Positions 24,901 to 36,787 are shown, counted from the stretch's first letter. The stretch is DNA of 64,000 nt from Deuterostichococcus epilithicus (GCA_033439295.1 JAVTLE010000015.1:2356001-2420000); one strand, 5' to 3'. The notes: generated from the sequence alone by a model not told the origin. Made by a program: numbers and translations.

Positions 24901-26108
24901 GAGCAGGCCGGTGGGCGTGATAGCCAATGCCAGATCGCAATCAGAGACAGCAGCCATATATCTTCTCAGACAACGGATATGGTGCCGAGGTGCGACTTGA
25001 TAGATGTGAGATTCTCGTGTAGGCCTCCTCACTCTGCGCTTGCCCTGTGCTTGCAGCCGGAGGGGCTGAGTCAGGTGGCCGACCTGGTATCCTTCTACAA
25101 GGAGAACGCCACCATCCTGCGAGAGGTGCGCTGCCCATCTTGCCCCTCGCAACCCCAGAAACGCAGTGTACTGGCTAGGTCTTCCGAAAGGCAGTTTGGT
25201 GCATTTCGCCAAACCCCTTTGAGCAAGCCAGCTTGGCACCTGATCCCACCTGATCCAAAGCACGACTTAACCTTTGGAAACGCACCTGCTGAAGTTTGCC
25301 GCCAACCACAAACAGGCGTTCCTGGACCTGGGATTCTCGGTGTACGGCGGCGACAACGCCCCCTACGTGTGGGTCGGCTTCCCGGGCAAGCCATCGTGGG
25401 ACGTCTTTGCCGAGATCCTGGACAAGTGCAACGTTGTGACGACCCCCGGCTCCGGCTTCGGCCCCGCCGGCGAGGGCTTTGTGCGCGCCTCCGCCTTTGC
25501 GCACAGGTGAGTGTCATGCTCTTGACATTTGTCCCTTTAAAAAAAGTGTCCCCCGCCTCTCTGCTCCCTCCTTCTTAGAGCTGTCGAAAGTGTCACGATC
25601 CTCCAAGGAGCTTCGGCCCGCCGGCGAAGGTCTTGTGTGCGCCTCTGCCTTTGGTACATATGATCCGTGTTTGCAAGCCGGCTGCCTTGGCTGTTCCCTG
25701 CGGACTGGCTCTCAATGGTTGTTTCAGACCAAAGGATTGTCCGCTATCAAGGAAGGGCGTCACCTGCATGGGCGTTGTAGGGTGTCTCAGGGTCAGCGGG
25801 ACTGCCGGCAAGGGCTCTGGCACCACACCCCGGGCCCTGCCTGCCAGCCTATACCTTGCGGCGTAGTCGGGCTGCACGTTGTGGTCCCAGTCCCAGCTGC
25901 AGCAAAGCTGTCATATGTTTGCGCAGTACATGCCATGATAGTCTCGGTCATGGACATTGCACCTCCCTGGTTGGTACATACTGACCCATTGGAAGCGGAC
26001 TAGCGAAGTAAGTAGACAAACATATGCTGATCCGGGAGATGTCTACTTTGGTGCAGGGAGGATGTGTTGGAGGCAGTGGAGCGCTTTAAGAAGGCGTACA
26101 GCAAGTAG
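21969..26108 (+). CDS. dapL: LL-diaminopimelate aminotransferase
   Basis: PLP enzyme converting tetrahydrodipicolinate directly to LL-diaminopimelate in plant/algal lysine synthesis (Arabidopsis AGD2 type), normally plastidial. Eleven exons: 21969-22074, 22214-22281, 22430-22584, 23207-23372, 23622-23762, 23904-23981, 24189-24297, 24609-24811, 25057-25125, 25316-25506, 26057-26108. Total 1338 coding bases, 445 residues, every junction in phase. Family signatures: [56 protein letters not shown], the PLP-lysine motif [15 protein letters not shown], and [20 protein letters not shown]. The N-terminus is Ala/Arg-rich and fits a transit peptide; a second in-frame ATG is at 21987. TGTAA follows at 26260. 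The last intron holds a decayed copy of the preceding exon end (see findings). Confidence 0.97.
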
Positions 26109-26259
26109 AGACATGGCCCGGGGCAGCTACACCGTATGCAACGGCGTTGTTGACATGCATACCTACTTTGACACGACAGGTCTCTGTGCAGTTCCGTCTG
26201 TCAACCAAAAACCTGACGGACGCAAGTGCAATCTAGATGCCTGAAGTGAAAGACCATCC

Positions 26260-26264
26260 TGTAA
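26260..26264 (+). promoter_or_regulatory. TGTAA poly(A) signal of dapL
   Basis: TGTAA lies about 150 bases after the dapL stop codon, a normal 3' UTR distance for green algae. Assignment rests on motif and position. Confidence 0.5.
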
Positions 26265-26337
26265 AACAGCAATTGCTGGTCGCGAACATCTTCCACTGGC
26301 TGAACGAAGCGCGCCTCGTCCTGGCCGTCGCGCTGCC

Positions 26338-29300
26338 TCAGCCATCCCCAGGAAGCGCCTCATGGTGCATGAACCCCACACCGTAGGCGTCAGCCAGCGC
26401 GCCCAGCCGATGTCGTGCAAAGGCGCGGCCGGGCAGCCCAGGCAGCCGGAAGACCCTGGACTCGGGCAAACCCCAGCCGCTTTGAAGGACCGGACTGTCC
26501 TGTGAGCATGAGTTTGTGCAGCTGTCGTGGAGACCACAAGTGCCAAATCAACATGTATGATGCATGAGCGGCGTCTGACGCTGCACAGGTTGGCAAGCTC
26601 ACACAGCAGCCAGCAAGGACCTCAAACCAAACCTCAAAGGAGATCCTTGGGGCCCTTAGGCAGCCGTGCGAATTCGCCCTCCTGCTGCAAGCGCACATGT
26701 GCATGACCACCAGACAAGGCCCGCTGAGCATGGCTTGACTTGGACCCACCATGTCTCCAATATGCCAGAGGTTGAGATAGTGAAGGCGTGGCATTCCGTG
26801 CACGGCAGCAGCGAAACCGGAGTCCGTCAGGCCTGACAGGTCCAGGGCCGTGCACGACAGCGAGGCCAGCTGCTGCAGGCAAGACAGGGCTGCGACGCCG
26901 GCGTCAGTCAGCCCACTGATGTCGTCCAGCTGCAGGCACAGCAGCGCGCCGCAGCGGCTGACTGCCTGCATCGCAGCCCGACAGGCATTGGGGTTCACAT
27001 ATCAGCCATTGTAAGTGCAGGTACAGCGGATAAAACACCAAGGGTCTGACGCCAGTGCAGCGGGAAGTGATGACGTGGCATGATGCACGAAGCGAAGAGC
27101 TGTCAGCCGCAGCACAAGAAGCAATTCGGACTGCACAGTAGCACGGCGTGACGCAGCTCAGCTAACGAGTGCTGAAAGCTGCAGTCATGCAACGTCTGCT
27201 GTTCCGAGCTGCAGCGAGGCCAATGATCACGAGCCACAAATTCCCCGTACCTGAAGTACTATGTCTGCTTCCGGAGGTGGCGGCAGGCGTGCCAGCAGCT
27301 CGGCGGCATCCTCGAAGTCCGCGGAGTGGTCGTTGTGCTGTGGCAGCGACTGCTGACCGCGGTGGCTGATGTCGAAGTGCAGGCGCAAGGCGCGCAGCTT
27401 TGGCAGGCCGCCCACAGCGAGCTTCAGCTGCTCGGCAGCGGCCAGTGTGAGATTCTGCAGCTCCAGCCGCTCCAGCAGAGTCAGTTTGGCGATGCCGTCC
27501 AGCTGCGCCCGGGCACAGCAATGTCACAATGTATTTTTGTCCGCTGCTATCAGCAACACATCTGGCCATCGCTGCTGTCGCATCAGAGAATGGCGCAGCC
27601 AGCTGTAAGTATGCAGGTTTCGTGGCACAGGCTGGTAAGGGTTCAGGGTTCACGAACCATGAACCTTGAAACGCCATCGGCTGCGAGGCATCACAGGCAC
27701 CGCTGGACGGTCGGCAGGCTGCCACATGGATGGGGATACGAGGCAGCCTGAGATGTGGCCACAGCGCCCTCCCCAGCCTCCCCGGAACGACGCTCAGGCG
27801 CCGCAGCCCACTGATGCCGATGATCCCTCCGCTGCCGCTGGCATCGACCTCGGATGCGCGGTCCCTCGGCAGCTGCAGCGATGTCAACCCAGTGCACGCG
27901 CACAACAGGTTGTCCACCTGCACTCATCAAATCACTAGTCTGGCCTGCATCCTGACATTGGGTACCCCACCGGTCAGAGGTCTGAGACGGCATGCCAGCT
28001 GGGTCGTGCTCCAGCGACGCATGCGCACAACCTGACGACTCATTGCTTGACCTGTGCGGTCCGACACGCTCGCGCTCGCTCAGGCAATGCAAACATGGCT
28101 CGGAGCCCTGGTGTCGTCATGGTGCTCGATACATGATGCAGATGGCGGCACAGGCTGGTACGGCGCACCTGCTGCCTGTGCCGCACCAACACGTTCTTGT
28201 CCCATATGATAATGGCACTAGTGATCTCCAGGCTGCGCAGCTCCGGCAGGCAGGCAGGGCGCACATGGATGTCATAGACCTCCCTGCGCCGGCGGGGCAC
28301 TGCTCTCAGGTGTGTGTTGGCCACCGTCGCCCTCGAACTCGGTGCTAGCCCATGCCTGTACACCACCGTGTCTGCGGTGCTGCGTCAGCCAGGCAGCGGT
28401 TCACCGCACGGGTTCAGTCAAGCTGAAATGCAAATCGACTGTTGAACAATGGGCTGCTGGAGCACGCACAAGTTGGCGCCGGTGTTGACCATCTCGAACG
28501 AGAGGCTTTCCAGCGCCGGGTGGTGGCAGGCGATGCTGCCCAACAGTAGCTGGTCGCTGCAGTTGGCCAGGAACCCCCAGACTGCAGCGCAGCAGCAGCA
28601 GACAGGAGATCGATCGGGCACTGGGATGATGAGTGTCCGCCAGCATGCTGCTGAAACTCTACTCTCCACAGGCGACTTGCATGCGAAAGAAGATCGGAGT
28701 GCTTTCATGACCCCTAGCGGGTTTGGGGGTGCCGCAAAAGAGAGAAGAAAGAGTGGGACTGCGTAGATGGGACTGCAGGGCAGCAGATGGCGGCTTCAGA
28801 GTGCGCTCACCGCCATCGTCCTTCTGGTGGACCAGACTGAGCCGGCGCAGTCGCACGCAGGACGCCACCTCGTTGATGAGTGCCCTGAGGCGACTCGCGT
28901 ACCTGGCGTGCAGCTCCGTCTCCTCATCAGCATCAGCATCTGAATCTGTGCTGTCATCGTCGGCGCCGCCGCAGAACGAGCTCCAGCCCTCCAGCTCAAC
29001 AGCACTGAGGCGCCTGCAATGTGCAGGAGGAGCAAGGTCTGGCTCAGAGGTCGTGTCGAGCTCATGCCATCAGAGATGAGCAGGCTGCGCTTCAGTCTCG
29101 TGATCCCGCTCGAGTCAAGACAGCGAATACTACCCAGTTGCACGGAGAGACTGCGGGCATCAATGCACAGGAAGTTCGCGAATATGCCTCGATTCTGGCT
29201 ACCAGGCCCATAGTCATCTGACAGGTTGATCGATGAAAGGTGCTGAAGCTTCAGCCTGCCGGCATGTGCAGCATTGCCATGCAGACGTAGGCGGCCTGAG

Positions 29301-30428
29301 CGCGGCTGTGACGCTGGCAGATCCGCGGGCTGCCGCACCTCAGCGAGGATAAAGCAAAGCTGTCGGCAAAACGCCTTCTCGCTGCTTTGGGCCGCATGTC
29401 AGAGCCTCCGGCCGAGTCCACGAGGCGAAGATCAGTCAGCAGCGGACGCGAGGCGAGCCCAGCAGTGGCGCCAATCATGGTGTCCATGTCGCCGGCCAGA
29501 TTCAACTCCAGGCTCTCGAGCAGTTTGAGAGGCGCCAGCGCCTGCGGCCGCATATATGCTCAAAGTGGAGCTACCTCGCAATGAAGCAGAGTGCCTCCTT
29601 GATGGTCCGAAAGACACGCACTATGATGCCTGCAAACCACCGCCGCTGTGAGTGCGATATCCTTTGAGGACATTTTCATCACCTCCAGATCCCAGTGGTA
29701 GACGGTTGAGCCGGGGGAAGTTTGCCACGCCGACAGCAGCAGCGTCAGGTGCTGCAGGCGTTTGAGACCACCAATGCCCTCCAGGCTGGCAGGATTCTCC
29801 AGGTGCAGCCGCTGCAGCGACGTGCATGCCGCGATAGCCCTCGTCAGACCCTCCGGCGGCGGCAGCAGCCAGACGCCCTTCCGCCAGCAGAACTCAAGGT
29901 GTTTCAGCTGAGGGTCCTGCGGGCAGATACACTTGCGCAATCGCTGCCAGCTGAGATCGACCTCTGGCATGCCTGTGTGGCTGCACAGGAGTCTGAGGAT
30001 GAAGGTAGCCACTGCGCTGTATGATCTTCAGAGCACCTTGGACCCATCGCCGCTTTGCATTCCAGGGACATGAGCCCATGCAGGAAGCAGGTGGCTTTAA
30101 CAAAGCCACCTGCCTGCCGCTATGCTGATCAGTCAGGAGCGCTCACCGCGGCCAGGTACTTGACGAGCGGCGCAACATCCGCTTGCAGGTCTTCGTTCGT
30201 CCTGCCGCTTCACGGAAAGCTGACATACAGCCGCCGCAGCCCGGAAAGGCATCGTTCAGCAAGTTGACAGCCGGCAGCCGAGCTGATATGCGCCTCTGCC
30301 GCGGTCAGACAGCCCGCCGTTGCCCACTCGCGGCAGACTGCCCTGGCGGCGCTGATGTCCTCCGGCTGCAGCACACGCAGCACCCTCGCGAGAAGCTCCG
30401 GAGGCAGGTCTTTGTTGCTGGCTGGCAT
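26338..30428 (-). CDS. F-box/leucine-rich-repeat protein B
   Basis: Second F-box/LRR gene, likely an SCF adaptor. The first exon (30428 to about 30210) has a clear F-box: LPPELLARVLRVLQPEDI then SAARAVCREWATA. Minus-strand LRR exons follow: about 30000-29680 (LQRLHLENPASLEGIGGLK), 29550-29400 (LKLLESLELNLAGDMDT), about 29000-28800 (acidic loop, then CVRLRRLSLVH), 28700-28420 (HPALESLSFEM), 28260-28200 (LPELRSLEITSA), 27920-27780 (GLTSLQLPRDRA), 27500-27260 (LTLLERLELQNLTLAAAEQL) and 26990-26740 (SGLTDAGVAALSCLQQL, an AMN1/FBXL-type repeat). The 3' end is provisional. Paralogous in design to the gene at 1-3619. Target protein unknown. Confidence 0.65.
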
Positions 30429-31969
30429 CGTGGACTGCCTGCAGCAGCAGGGTGTTTTCAGGATCCCTGGTGGGTGGACACCACAAGGTGCTTTATTGTG
30501 ACTGCTGCATCATGATGAGACAGCAGCAGGTGAAGGCGCCAGCAATGGGAAAGGATCTGCAGAACGCTGCATCTGGTTCTCCTGATCGAGCAAGCGGAGC
30601 TGAGCGTGAGCAGAGTTTCCTGCCAGAGGTATTCGAAATTTTCTTGGGATCATGAGAGTCCAGGATCTCTCGCTGGGAGTGTCCGCAGCATCACTTCACG
30701 TCGGGTGCACGCCTCCGGCCATGCTGTCGCAGGGTTGACGAACACGCAGCCTTACCGGCGAACCAGCAGCAGCAGCAAAAGCAGCACCAGATGCTGTGCA
30801 GGAAGGCCGTTGCGCATTCGCTGCACCATATTGCGAGGATGTCGCTGTTCATCTGCGGCCAGCGATGCGGCGTTGCAGCATGTTGTCGTGAAACCGAGAT
30901 GAAACTGGTCACAAGGATTCGCAGGATGGATGGGGGCAGCGCTGCAGCCGCCTGGGCTGCCGAATGCACCACGCCGGCTGCTGGCGCGGGCGGGTGCGTG
31001 GGGTTCCCAGGGCGCATGGCCTTGGTCTTGACGGGGTTGAGGTGCTGCAAATTGGTTGCTTTTCATCCTAGGCTCAGCGGGTAATGCTGTGCAACTTCTA
31101 GGGGGTTGGCAATAACGCTGAAATAGCGAGGGTGCGGCGGCGAGCGGCGGACACGCTGTGAGATATGCAGTCAAGCCGCCAGGCCGAGTGTCAAGCTGGG
31201 CCGCTGTGCGCGCACGGGCTGGCTTGTGGACCGGCGACCAAGAGAAATGGCCACGATTGGCGTCAAGGGCAGCGGTGCTCGGCGGGGCGGCGGGACACCC
31301 ATGACAAGCGAGCGCCGCCGCCGCAGCGAGGCAAGCGGCGGGCCGAGCCGGAGGTTGGCGTAGCCCGCGGCGAGGGTGTGCGACCCCTTGATCAATCTGG
31401 GTGGAGCAGCCCTAGGACCACACACACGGGAGGAGGGTCCTTGTAACCTCAGTGAACCGCACGGTGCAAGTTAGGCGCCTGCGGGCCCGCGGGAGCACGC
31501 GCCCCACCAAGAGCACAACCGATCAGTCTGAAAGACCCATTGCCAATCAAAGCAATAAAACCACACCAATAAAGCAGACCATATGCAACAAACTAGCCCC
31601 ACGCCAGCTGCTAGGCGCCGCCTGCCGATCAAACGACCGCCCACTGCTGCAGCTGGCGGCTGAAATACTGATAAAGGGCCCCTGGGCGGTGGCGGACCCC
31701 CGCCATCCCTTTGGGGCTGCTGCTACTGCGCAAAACTTCAATAGGACACTCCAGAAACACGCTACGCCCACCCCCCCTTCGCACCTGCAGGGCCAGCTGC
31801 GGCGCCGGCCGCGCTGCCTGCTGCCCATCTACGATGCGGCAGGCCCGCCAGCCTGCGCCCATAGTTCATGGCGGACAGGGCTGCTAGGCACACATGGCGC
31901 CGGAACCCCCGCACCACCCCCCGCTGACCGCGCATGAGCCAGATGTCCCCCGCCAGCAGGCGCCACCCC
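30429..31969. other. Long intergenic region, no confident gene
   Basis: Upstream of F-box/LRR gene B (minus). An open minus-strand frame near 30752-31070 ends in a hydrophobic Leu run (HLVLLLLLLLVRR) and might be a small tail-anchored protein, but nothing else supports it. 31480-31760 is lower in GC. No RNA gene or mobile element was recognised. Confidence 0.3.
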
Positions 31970-32186
31970 CGCTGCTGCTACTGCTGCTGCTGCCGCTGCC
32001 GCTGCCGCTGCCGCTGCCGCTGCCGCTGCCGCTGCCGCTGCCGCTGCCGCTGCCGCTGCCGCTGCCGCCGCTGCCGCTGCCGCTGCCGCTGCCGCTTCCT
32101 CCCTCGCTGCCGCTGCNGCTGCCGCTGCCGCTGCCGCTGCTGCCGCTGCCGCTGCCGCTGCTGCCGCTGCTGCTGCTGCTGCTGCC

Positions 32187-32220
<34 letters not shown>

Positions 32221-32222
32221 CT
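31970..32222. repeat. GCTGCC/GCTGCT hexamer-triplet repeat block
   Basis: About 250 bases of (GCTGCC)n grading into (GCTGCT)n, with one undetermined base at 32117. Frames through it give only polymeric Leu/Pro, Ala, Ser/Gly or Gln/Arg, so I treat them as artefacts. Confidence 0.85.
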
Positions 32223-32568
32223 GTGAGAGTTGCGGCTGCTGCTGGCGCTGTTCCTGCGGCGGCAGCTGCTGCGGCCAGTGTGTGAATCGCGGCGGCGCTG
32301 CTCTTGCGGCAGCAGCTGCGTGCTCAGGCCGTGCACAGCTCGGCCCCAATGGCGAAGACCACTGCACGGGCGACGGTGCACTGCCAGCATGCAGTGGTGC
32401 ACGCGGCCACAATCCCGCACCTCACCGCAGGGGAACAAATGTGCCCAGATCCGGCCGGCCTGGACCGGGCGGGAGGGCGGCTGCATGCCCCTCAGCCCCT
32501 GCATACTCCCGCGATGTGCGGCTGGCTCAGGATGATAATGTGTATGTTGCTCACCAATGGCACCTTCA

Positions 32569-32641
32569 CTCGCAATAGTCTAGTCGGCTAGGATACGCGG
32601 CTCTCACCCGCGCGACCCGGGTTCGATTCCCGGTTGCGAGG
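32569..32641 (+). tRNA. trnE-CUC: tRNA-Glu (anticodon CTC)
   Basis: A complete 73-base nuclear tRNA without intron. The acceptor stem CTCGCAA (32569-32575) pairs exactly with TTGCGAG (32634-32640), discriminator G at 32641. The anticodon arm is CGCGG-CTCTCAC-CCGCG, giving anticodon CTC for glutamate. The T arm is CGGG-TTCGATT-CCCG. The A box (TAGTCTAGTCGG) and B box (GGTTCGATTCC) both match Pol III consensus. A TTTT run at 32652-32655 is a good Pol III terminator. Confidence 0.93.
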
Positions 32642-32940
32642 CGGCACGCCACTTTTGCGCCGCCGCCGCCGCCCTGCTGTTCGATTCCCGGTTGCGAGCG
32701 GCACGCCACTTTTGCGCCGCCGCCGCCGCCCTGCTGTTCGATTCCCGGTTGCGAGCGGCACGCCACTTTTGCGCCGCCGCCGCCGCCCTGCTGTTCGATT
32801 CCCGGTTGCGAGGCGGCACGCCACTTTTGCGCCGCCGCCGCCGCCCTGCTGTTCGATTCCCGGTTGCGAGGCGGCACGCCACTTTTGCGCCGCCGCTGCT
32901 GCTGTTGCCGTTGCCGTTGCCGTTGTAGTTGCCGTTGCCC

Positions 32941-32974
<34 letters not shown>

Positions 32975-33052
32975 TGCTGCGCCGCCGCCGCCCTGCTGTT
33001 CGATCCCGGTTGCAAGGCGGCACCTCCTTTCGTTTTGCGCCGCCGCTGTTGC

Positions 33053-33115
<63 letters not shown>

Positions 33116-33174
33116 GCCGCCGCCCTGCTGCTCGATTCCCCGTTACGAGGCGGCACCTCCTTTTGCGCCGCCGC

Positions 33175-33225
<51 letters not shown>

Positions 33226-33265
33226 ACCGCCGCCGCCCTGCTGTTCGATTTCTCATTACGAGGCG
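32621..33265 (+). repeat. Tandem array of tRNA-Glu 3' ends
   Basis: The 20 bases GTTCGATTCCCGGTTGCGAG that end the tRNA recur at 32679, 32736, 32793 and 32851 without change, with a period of 57-58 bases. Each copy is followed by GGCACGCCACTTTTGCG and a GCC-repeat. Decayed copies follow at 32998, 33130 and 33243, separated by expanded GTTGCC and CTG tracts. Each unit thus has a near-complete B box and, in the first units, a Pol III-type TTTT. No second 5' tRNA half is present. Confidence 0.9.
33052..33226. repeat. Two (CTG)n tracts within the array
   Basis: Long CTG runs at about 33052-33112 and 33175-33225 separate the last three degraded units of the tRNA-derived array. Confidence 0.85.
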
Positions 33266-33836
33266 GCACCTCCTTTTGCTGCCCATGCTTCCATTTTGGT
33301 TTTAATTTTTGTCCCTAAACAGCAAGGCAAAAGCATGAGTGTACTTTGTGGAATGCACTCACACCAGCCAGCACAGCCTGCCCCTTCAACCACCCCTACG
33401 CTCGTACGTCGTCGGTGTGCTCGCGTGTCATTGCGTGATCGGTCGCACTATGGCTGACGAGAGGCCCGTCAACCTCACGACACGGTAGTTTCTCGGCAGC
33501 AACCTGCCTTGATCCCTCGAAAGCTCGTCAAGGCAGCCTCCGTGCAGTGTCTTGCCGCTCGGCAGGCTCTTGCCCGTGCTGCTTATTCGCTTGACCTGCC
33601 AGTCACCGCAGTACTGCAGCACATCTGGAGCCTGATCACAGATCCGGAAGCCATTGATACGCTTGACTTTCGCGTCTGCCGGCGGCATCCTGTGATCCTT
33701 CACGATCCGGCTTTGACAGTATTTCCGGTCTGCACAGAGGGATCACCAGTCAGTCTGGCAGTCGTTGATCCTGTGCTGCCCGCCTGTCACCAAGTCAGCA
33801 CCAGCGCCTGAGGCAGCAGCAGCCGCTCGGGGCGCC
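33266..33836. other. Probable promoter/5' UTR of the PAQR-like gene
   Basis: Follows the tRNA-derived array and precedes the ATG at 33837. Open frames are present on both strands but I recognise no domain in them. Confidence 0.35.
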
Positions 33837-35879
33837 ATGGCGCACTCCCTCGGCCAGGAGCTGCGGGACCCGCCCACCCCGGCGCAGCTGGCGGACATGG
33901 TGCAGCACCACTCGTTCGACGATCGCAGCCAGCCGGGCACCGACGTCCAGCACTCGGGCCTGCGGCGGCGTCCCAAGGAGGGCGGTGCGGAGCGAGACGA
34001 GGCGGGAGCGGCGGCGGCGGCGGCGGCGCAGACAGGCGCCGGCGTCGGGCGCTGCGTCAGCTTCGACGAGGCGCCGAGGTACCTGCGGAGGGAGTTCATC
34101 CTGTCGGGCTACTACGTGGGTGAGAAACCTTTCCGTTCCGGCGCTCTGCTTACGTGCTACGCTTAGTCCGTGTTGGCGCCCACCTCTCATGTGACAGCCA
34201 TGGCAGGCCCTGTCAGAGGCTGCGGCGCTCGAATGCGCCGCGTTACAGTGGTCTGTCGTCCTCATCCACACCTGCACGCAGCTGTCTGCGTGTCGACCGG
34301 ACGGCACATGATCTGCATGCTGCACACTGCGGAGCATGTGACGGAGAGCCCGTCAGCGAGGAGTGACGTGCACATCCCGCAGGCGGCACCCACCTGGCGT
34401 CGGTGCGGCGGACGCTGTTCGGCTGGAACAACGAGACGCTCAATGCGTGGACCATGATCGCGGGGCTGCTGCTCACCGTGTGCGCGACGGCGTATGCAAG
34501 GTGCGCAGCCGGCAGGGGCTCAGCCTTGTTCGGCATGCGGCTTGGGGCATGCGGCATGGCAGCGCCGGGAGAAGCAGGCCGCCATGCGGTCACAAGCATG
34601 ACAGGCACACGGCGTGGATGTGGGTATGCGCACCACGTGTGGCACAGGTCACGCTGACGGGGAATTCGTTTCAACGGAGGCAAATGGTGCGTCGAGGGCC
34701 GCAGGTGGCACTTCCCGGCGCACTGGCAGCCGCTGGGCCTGATGGCGGCGTCGGCGCTGCCGCACGCGCCCTTCTCCATCGCGCTGCACGCGACGATCGG
34801 CGTCAGCGAGCGCACGCGCGACACGCTGCGCACGCTGGACGTGTTCTTCATCCTCACCTGCGGCGGTGCGTGCAGGGTTCAGGGCGGCTCTCCGCCATGG
34901 CAGCTCGTGACAGCCTGCCGGCATGGCAGGCTGTCCTTGGGCACCGACAGTTTCCATTGGGTTTCCCGTCGCAGACCGAGGGCCTATGGTGGCTGCCCAG
35001 CACGACAGACAGCCGCATGCCCGTCGTGTGCTGTGCCGCAGCTGGAGCAGTCAGAGTCCTGCAAACCCTGTTCACGACCCTGTTCCAATCCAGCACTGCT
35101 GTTCGAACACAGTGCCGCGCGGGCTGGCGCTGGCGTGGTTCGTGTTCCCGGGCGCCCTGACCTACTGGCTGTACGCGGCGGCCATCAGCGCGGACTGGGC
35201 GTGGAGCATCTGCTCCACCTGCCTCACGCGCCGCATCAAGGACATCCCCAAGCCGCAGCTGGCGCGCGACGTGTCCGCGACCGTGCTGTGCTACCTCTGC
35301 CCCATGTTCCTCGCGTCGCTACGGGAGGTCGTCGCCCAGGTGCCGGTTCTGTCAAGCGTGTCGATGAGTCCCTTGCATGCCCGTTGCAGCGGCACAGGTT
35401 GGGAGCATGGTCAGAGCTTACGTGTCGGCGGCGCCGGCTGCCAGGGCCGCTGCTTCCAGAAAAGCGGACCCCTTTGTCAGACTGCCGCCCGCCGTGTCGC
35501 TCCTGAGCCACGTGAGTCTCCTGCGTGGCCGCGCCGGCCAACGAGTGCCTCCACCTCCATTGTTTTGTCCAGACCGGGCCGCTTCACCTCGCCAGTTGAG
35601 ACACCCCCCGTCAGTGCGCGCGCAGGGCTGGCCCGGCCCGCAGGCGGCGCTCACTGCGGCGGTGGTGGCGCAGCTGTACGCCGCGGCCTGGCTGTACTCG
35701 CGCCACCTGCCCGAGCGCTGGCGACCAGGCGCCTACGACCTCGTGGGCAACAGCCACCAGTGGATGCATGCGCTGGTGAGTGGGCACTCTCCTTGTCTGG
35801 ACACGCGGGCTCGCAACAGACCTGTCTGCCGCTGACGGGGCTGCAGTGGCTGCCGCCGGTGTACTCAGCTACCAGCTGA
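33837..35879 (+). CDS. PAQR/adiponectin-receptor-like heptahelical membrane protein
   Basis: Predicted seven-helix protein of the ADIPOR/PAQR (plant HHP, hemolysin III) superfamily. The start at 33837 precedes a hydrophilic N-terminus with Ala and Arg runs. Exon 1 ends PRYLRREFILSGYYV at a GTGAGA donor; the next exon (from about 34382) joins in phase: GWNNETLNAWTMIAGLLLTV, the classic juxtamembrane NET motif plus first helix. Further exons give HAPFSIALHATIGVSER (about 34760-34810), TLDVFFILTCGG, LALAWFVFPGALTYWLYAAA (about 35110-35180), TVLCYLCPMFLA, and a final helix region with SHQWMH, matching the His-x3-His metal site of the last PAQR helix. The C-terminus is short (VYSATS). TGTAA follows at 36178. 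Family assignment is by eye; ligand or enzymatic role unknown. Confidence 0.72.
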
Positions 35880-36177
35880 CATGACGGCGGCCAGGCGGCT
35901 GAGCAGCAGGCTCTCGTTCCACAAGGGGCCGGCACACAGCCTTTGCGCCAGTGCTTTGGCATCGGCTTCTTATCACACAGCAGAATAAAGTTTGGGTGGC
36001 TCATCGAGCCCACTTCATGTCGTGCAGGTTGTGATGGAGTACGGTCTGGAATGGTGCTTTGTCATGTACAAGGCCGGCCAGGCATCCGCAACATGATGAC
36101 CTGAGGTGCTGCGCGCACACGCTCAAGCCATTATTTCGCCAGATGCCCGGTGCAGGATTGTTGGAAGAAAGCCGGGG

Positions 36178-36182
36178 TGTAA
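36178..36182 (+). promoter_or_regulatory. TGTAA poly(A) signal of the PAQR-like gene
   Basis: TGTAA about 300 bases past the stop at 35879. Confidence 0.45.
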
Positions 36183-36787
36183 GGTGGCGGGGGCTGAATG
36201 CGACTGGCACCGCACAGGCTCCGCCTGCCTATCAGTTATCACAGCAAGCCTGCGGCATTTGCGGTTGGCAGCACTGCCGCTTCTGTAGAGAATCAGAAAG
36301 ACTTCTGCAATTGTCTCAGGTGGCAAGCAGCTGAGTAGAGATGATTGTGGGATGCCGCTTTACCGCGAACCGACAGACTTGACAGCACTCGTACGTGGTG
36401 CTCAATTCGATTGAAAGGTAGAATCATCTGAAAGGGAAAGCTTTTCGGCAGGCTCGCCCCCCGTTCTCGTGAGGCTCCACAATCTTGCCCCTTACCCATA
36501 TTCCCCCGCCCGGTTTACGAGACCGCCGAGAACAAACAGAAGCCCCGCTGCATTTGCAGGCCTTCTGCGCAGCTGATAAGTGTGCACCGCCAGCGGCTTG
36601 TCTGCCTCGCCGAATGAGGCGCGCAACGGTGGTGCTTGCGCCTCGGGTTTGGCACGGAACCGCCTGACCACGCGTTCGCACGTGTACCCATTGGTATATG
36701 GTCCTCAGCCCTCCGCCATGCACCAGCAGCGCTGCGCCGCGAGATCGATCGCGGCCGCTTGCATCGTTCTGTACGCAGCAGCACTCG
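36183..36787. other. Intergenic, upstream of the RING gene
   Basis: About 600 bases between the poly(A) motif of the PAQR-like gene and the chosen RING-protein start. Open frames on both strands are low in information; no element identified. Confidence 0.35.

Noticed and set aside
31452-31937. 161-codon plus-strand frame before the repeat block
   Set aside because: No recognisable domain; it runs into low-complexity sequence.
32621-32870. CRISPR-like pattern of 20-base direct repeats with regular spacing
   Set aside because: The intervals between repeats are nearly identical to each other, the repeat is a tRNA 3' end, and the DNA is nuclear eukaryotic.
31829-33318. Long open frames through the GCTGCC/CTG/GCC repeats
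   Set aside because: They encode only monotonous Ala, Leu/Pro, Cys/Arg, Gln or Ser/Gly runs in all six frames, as any triplet repeat does, and cross the tRNA gene.
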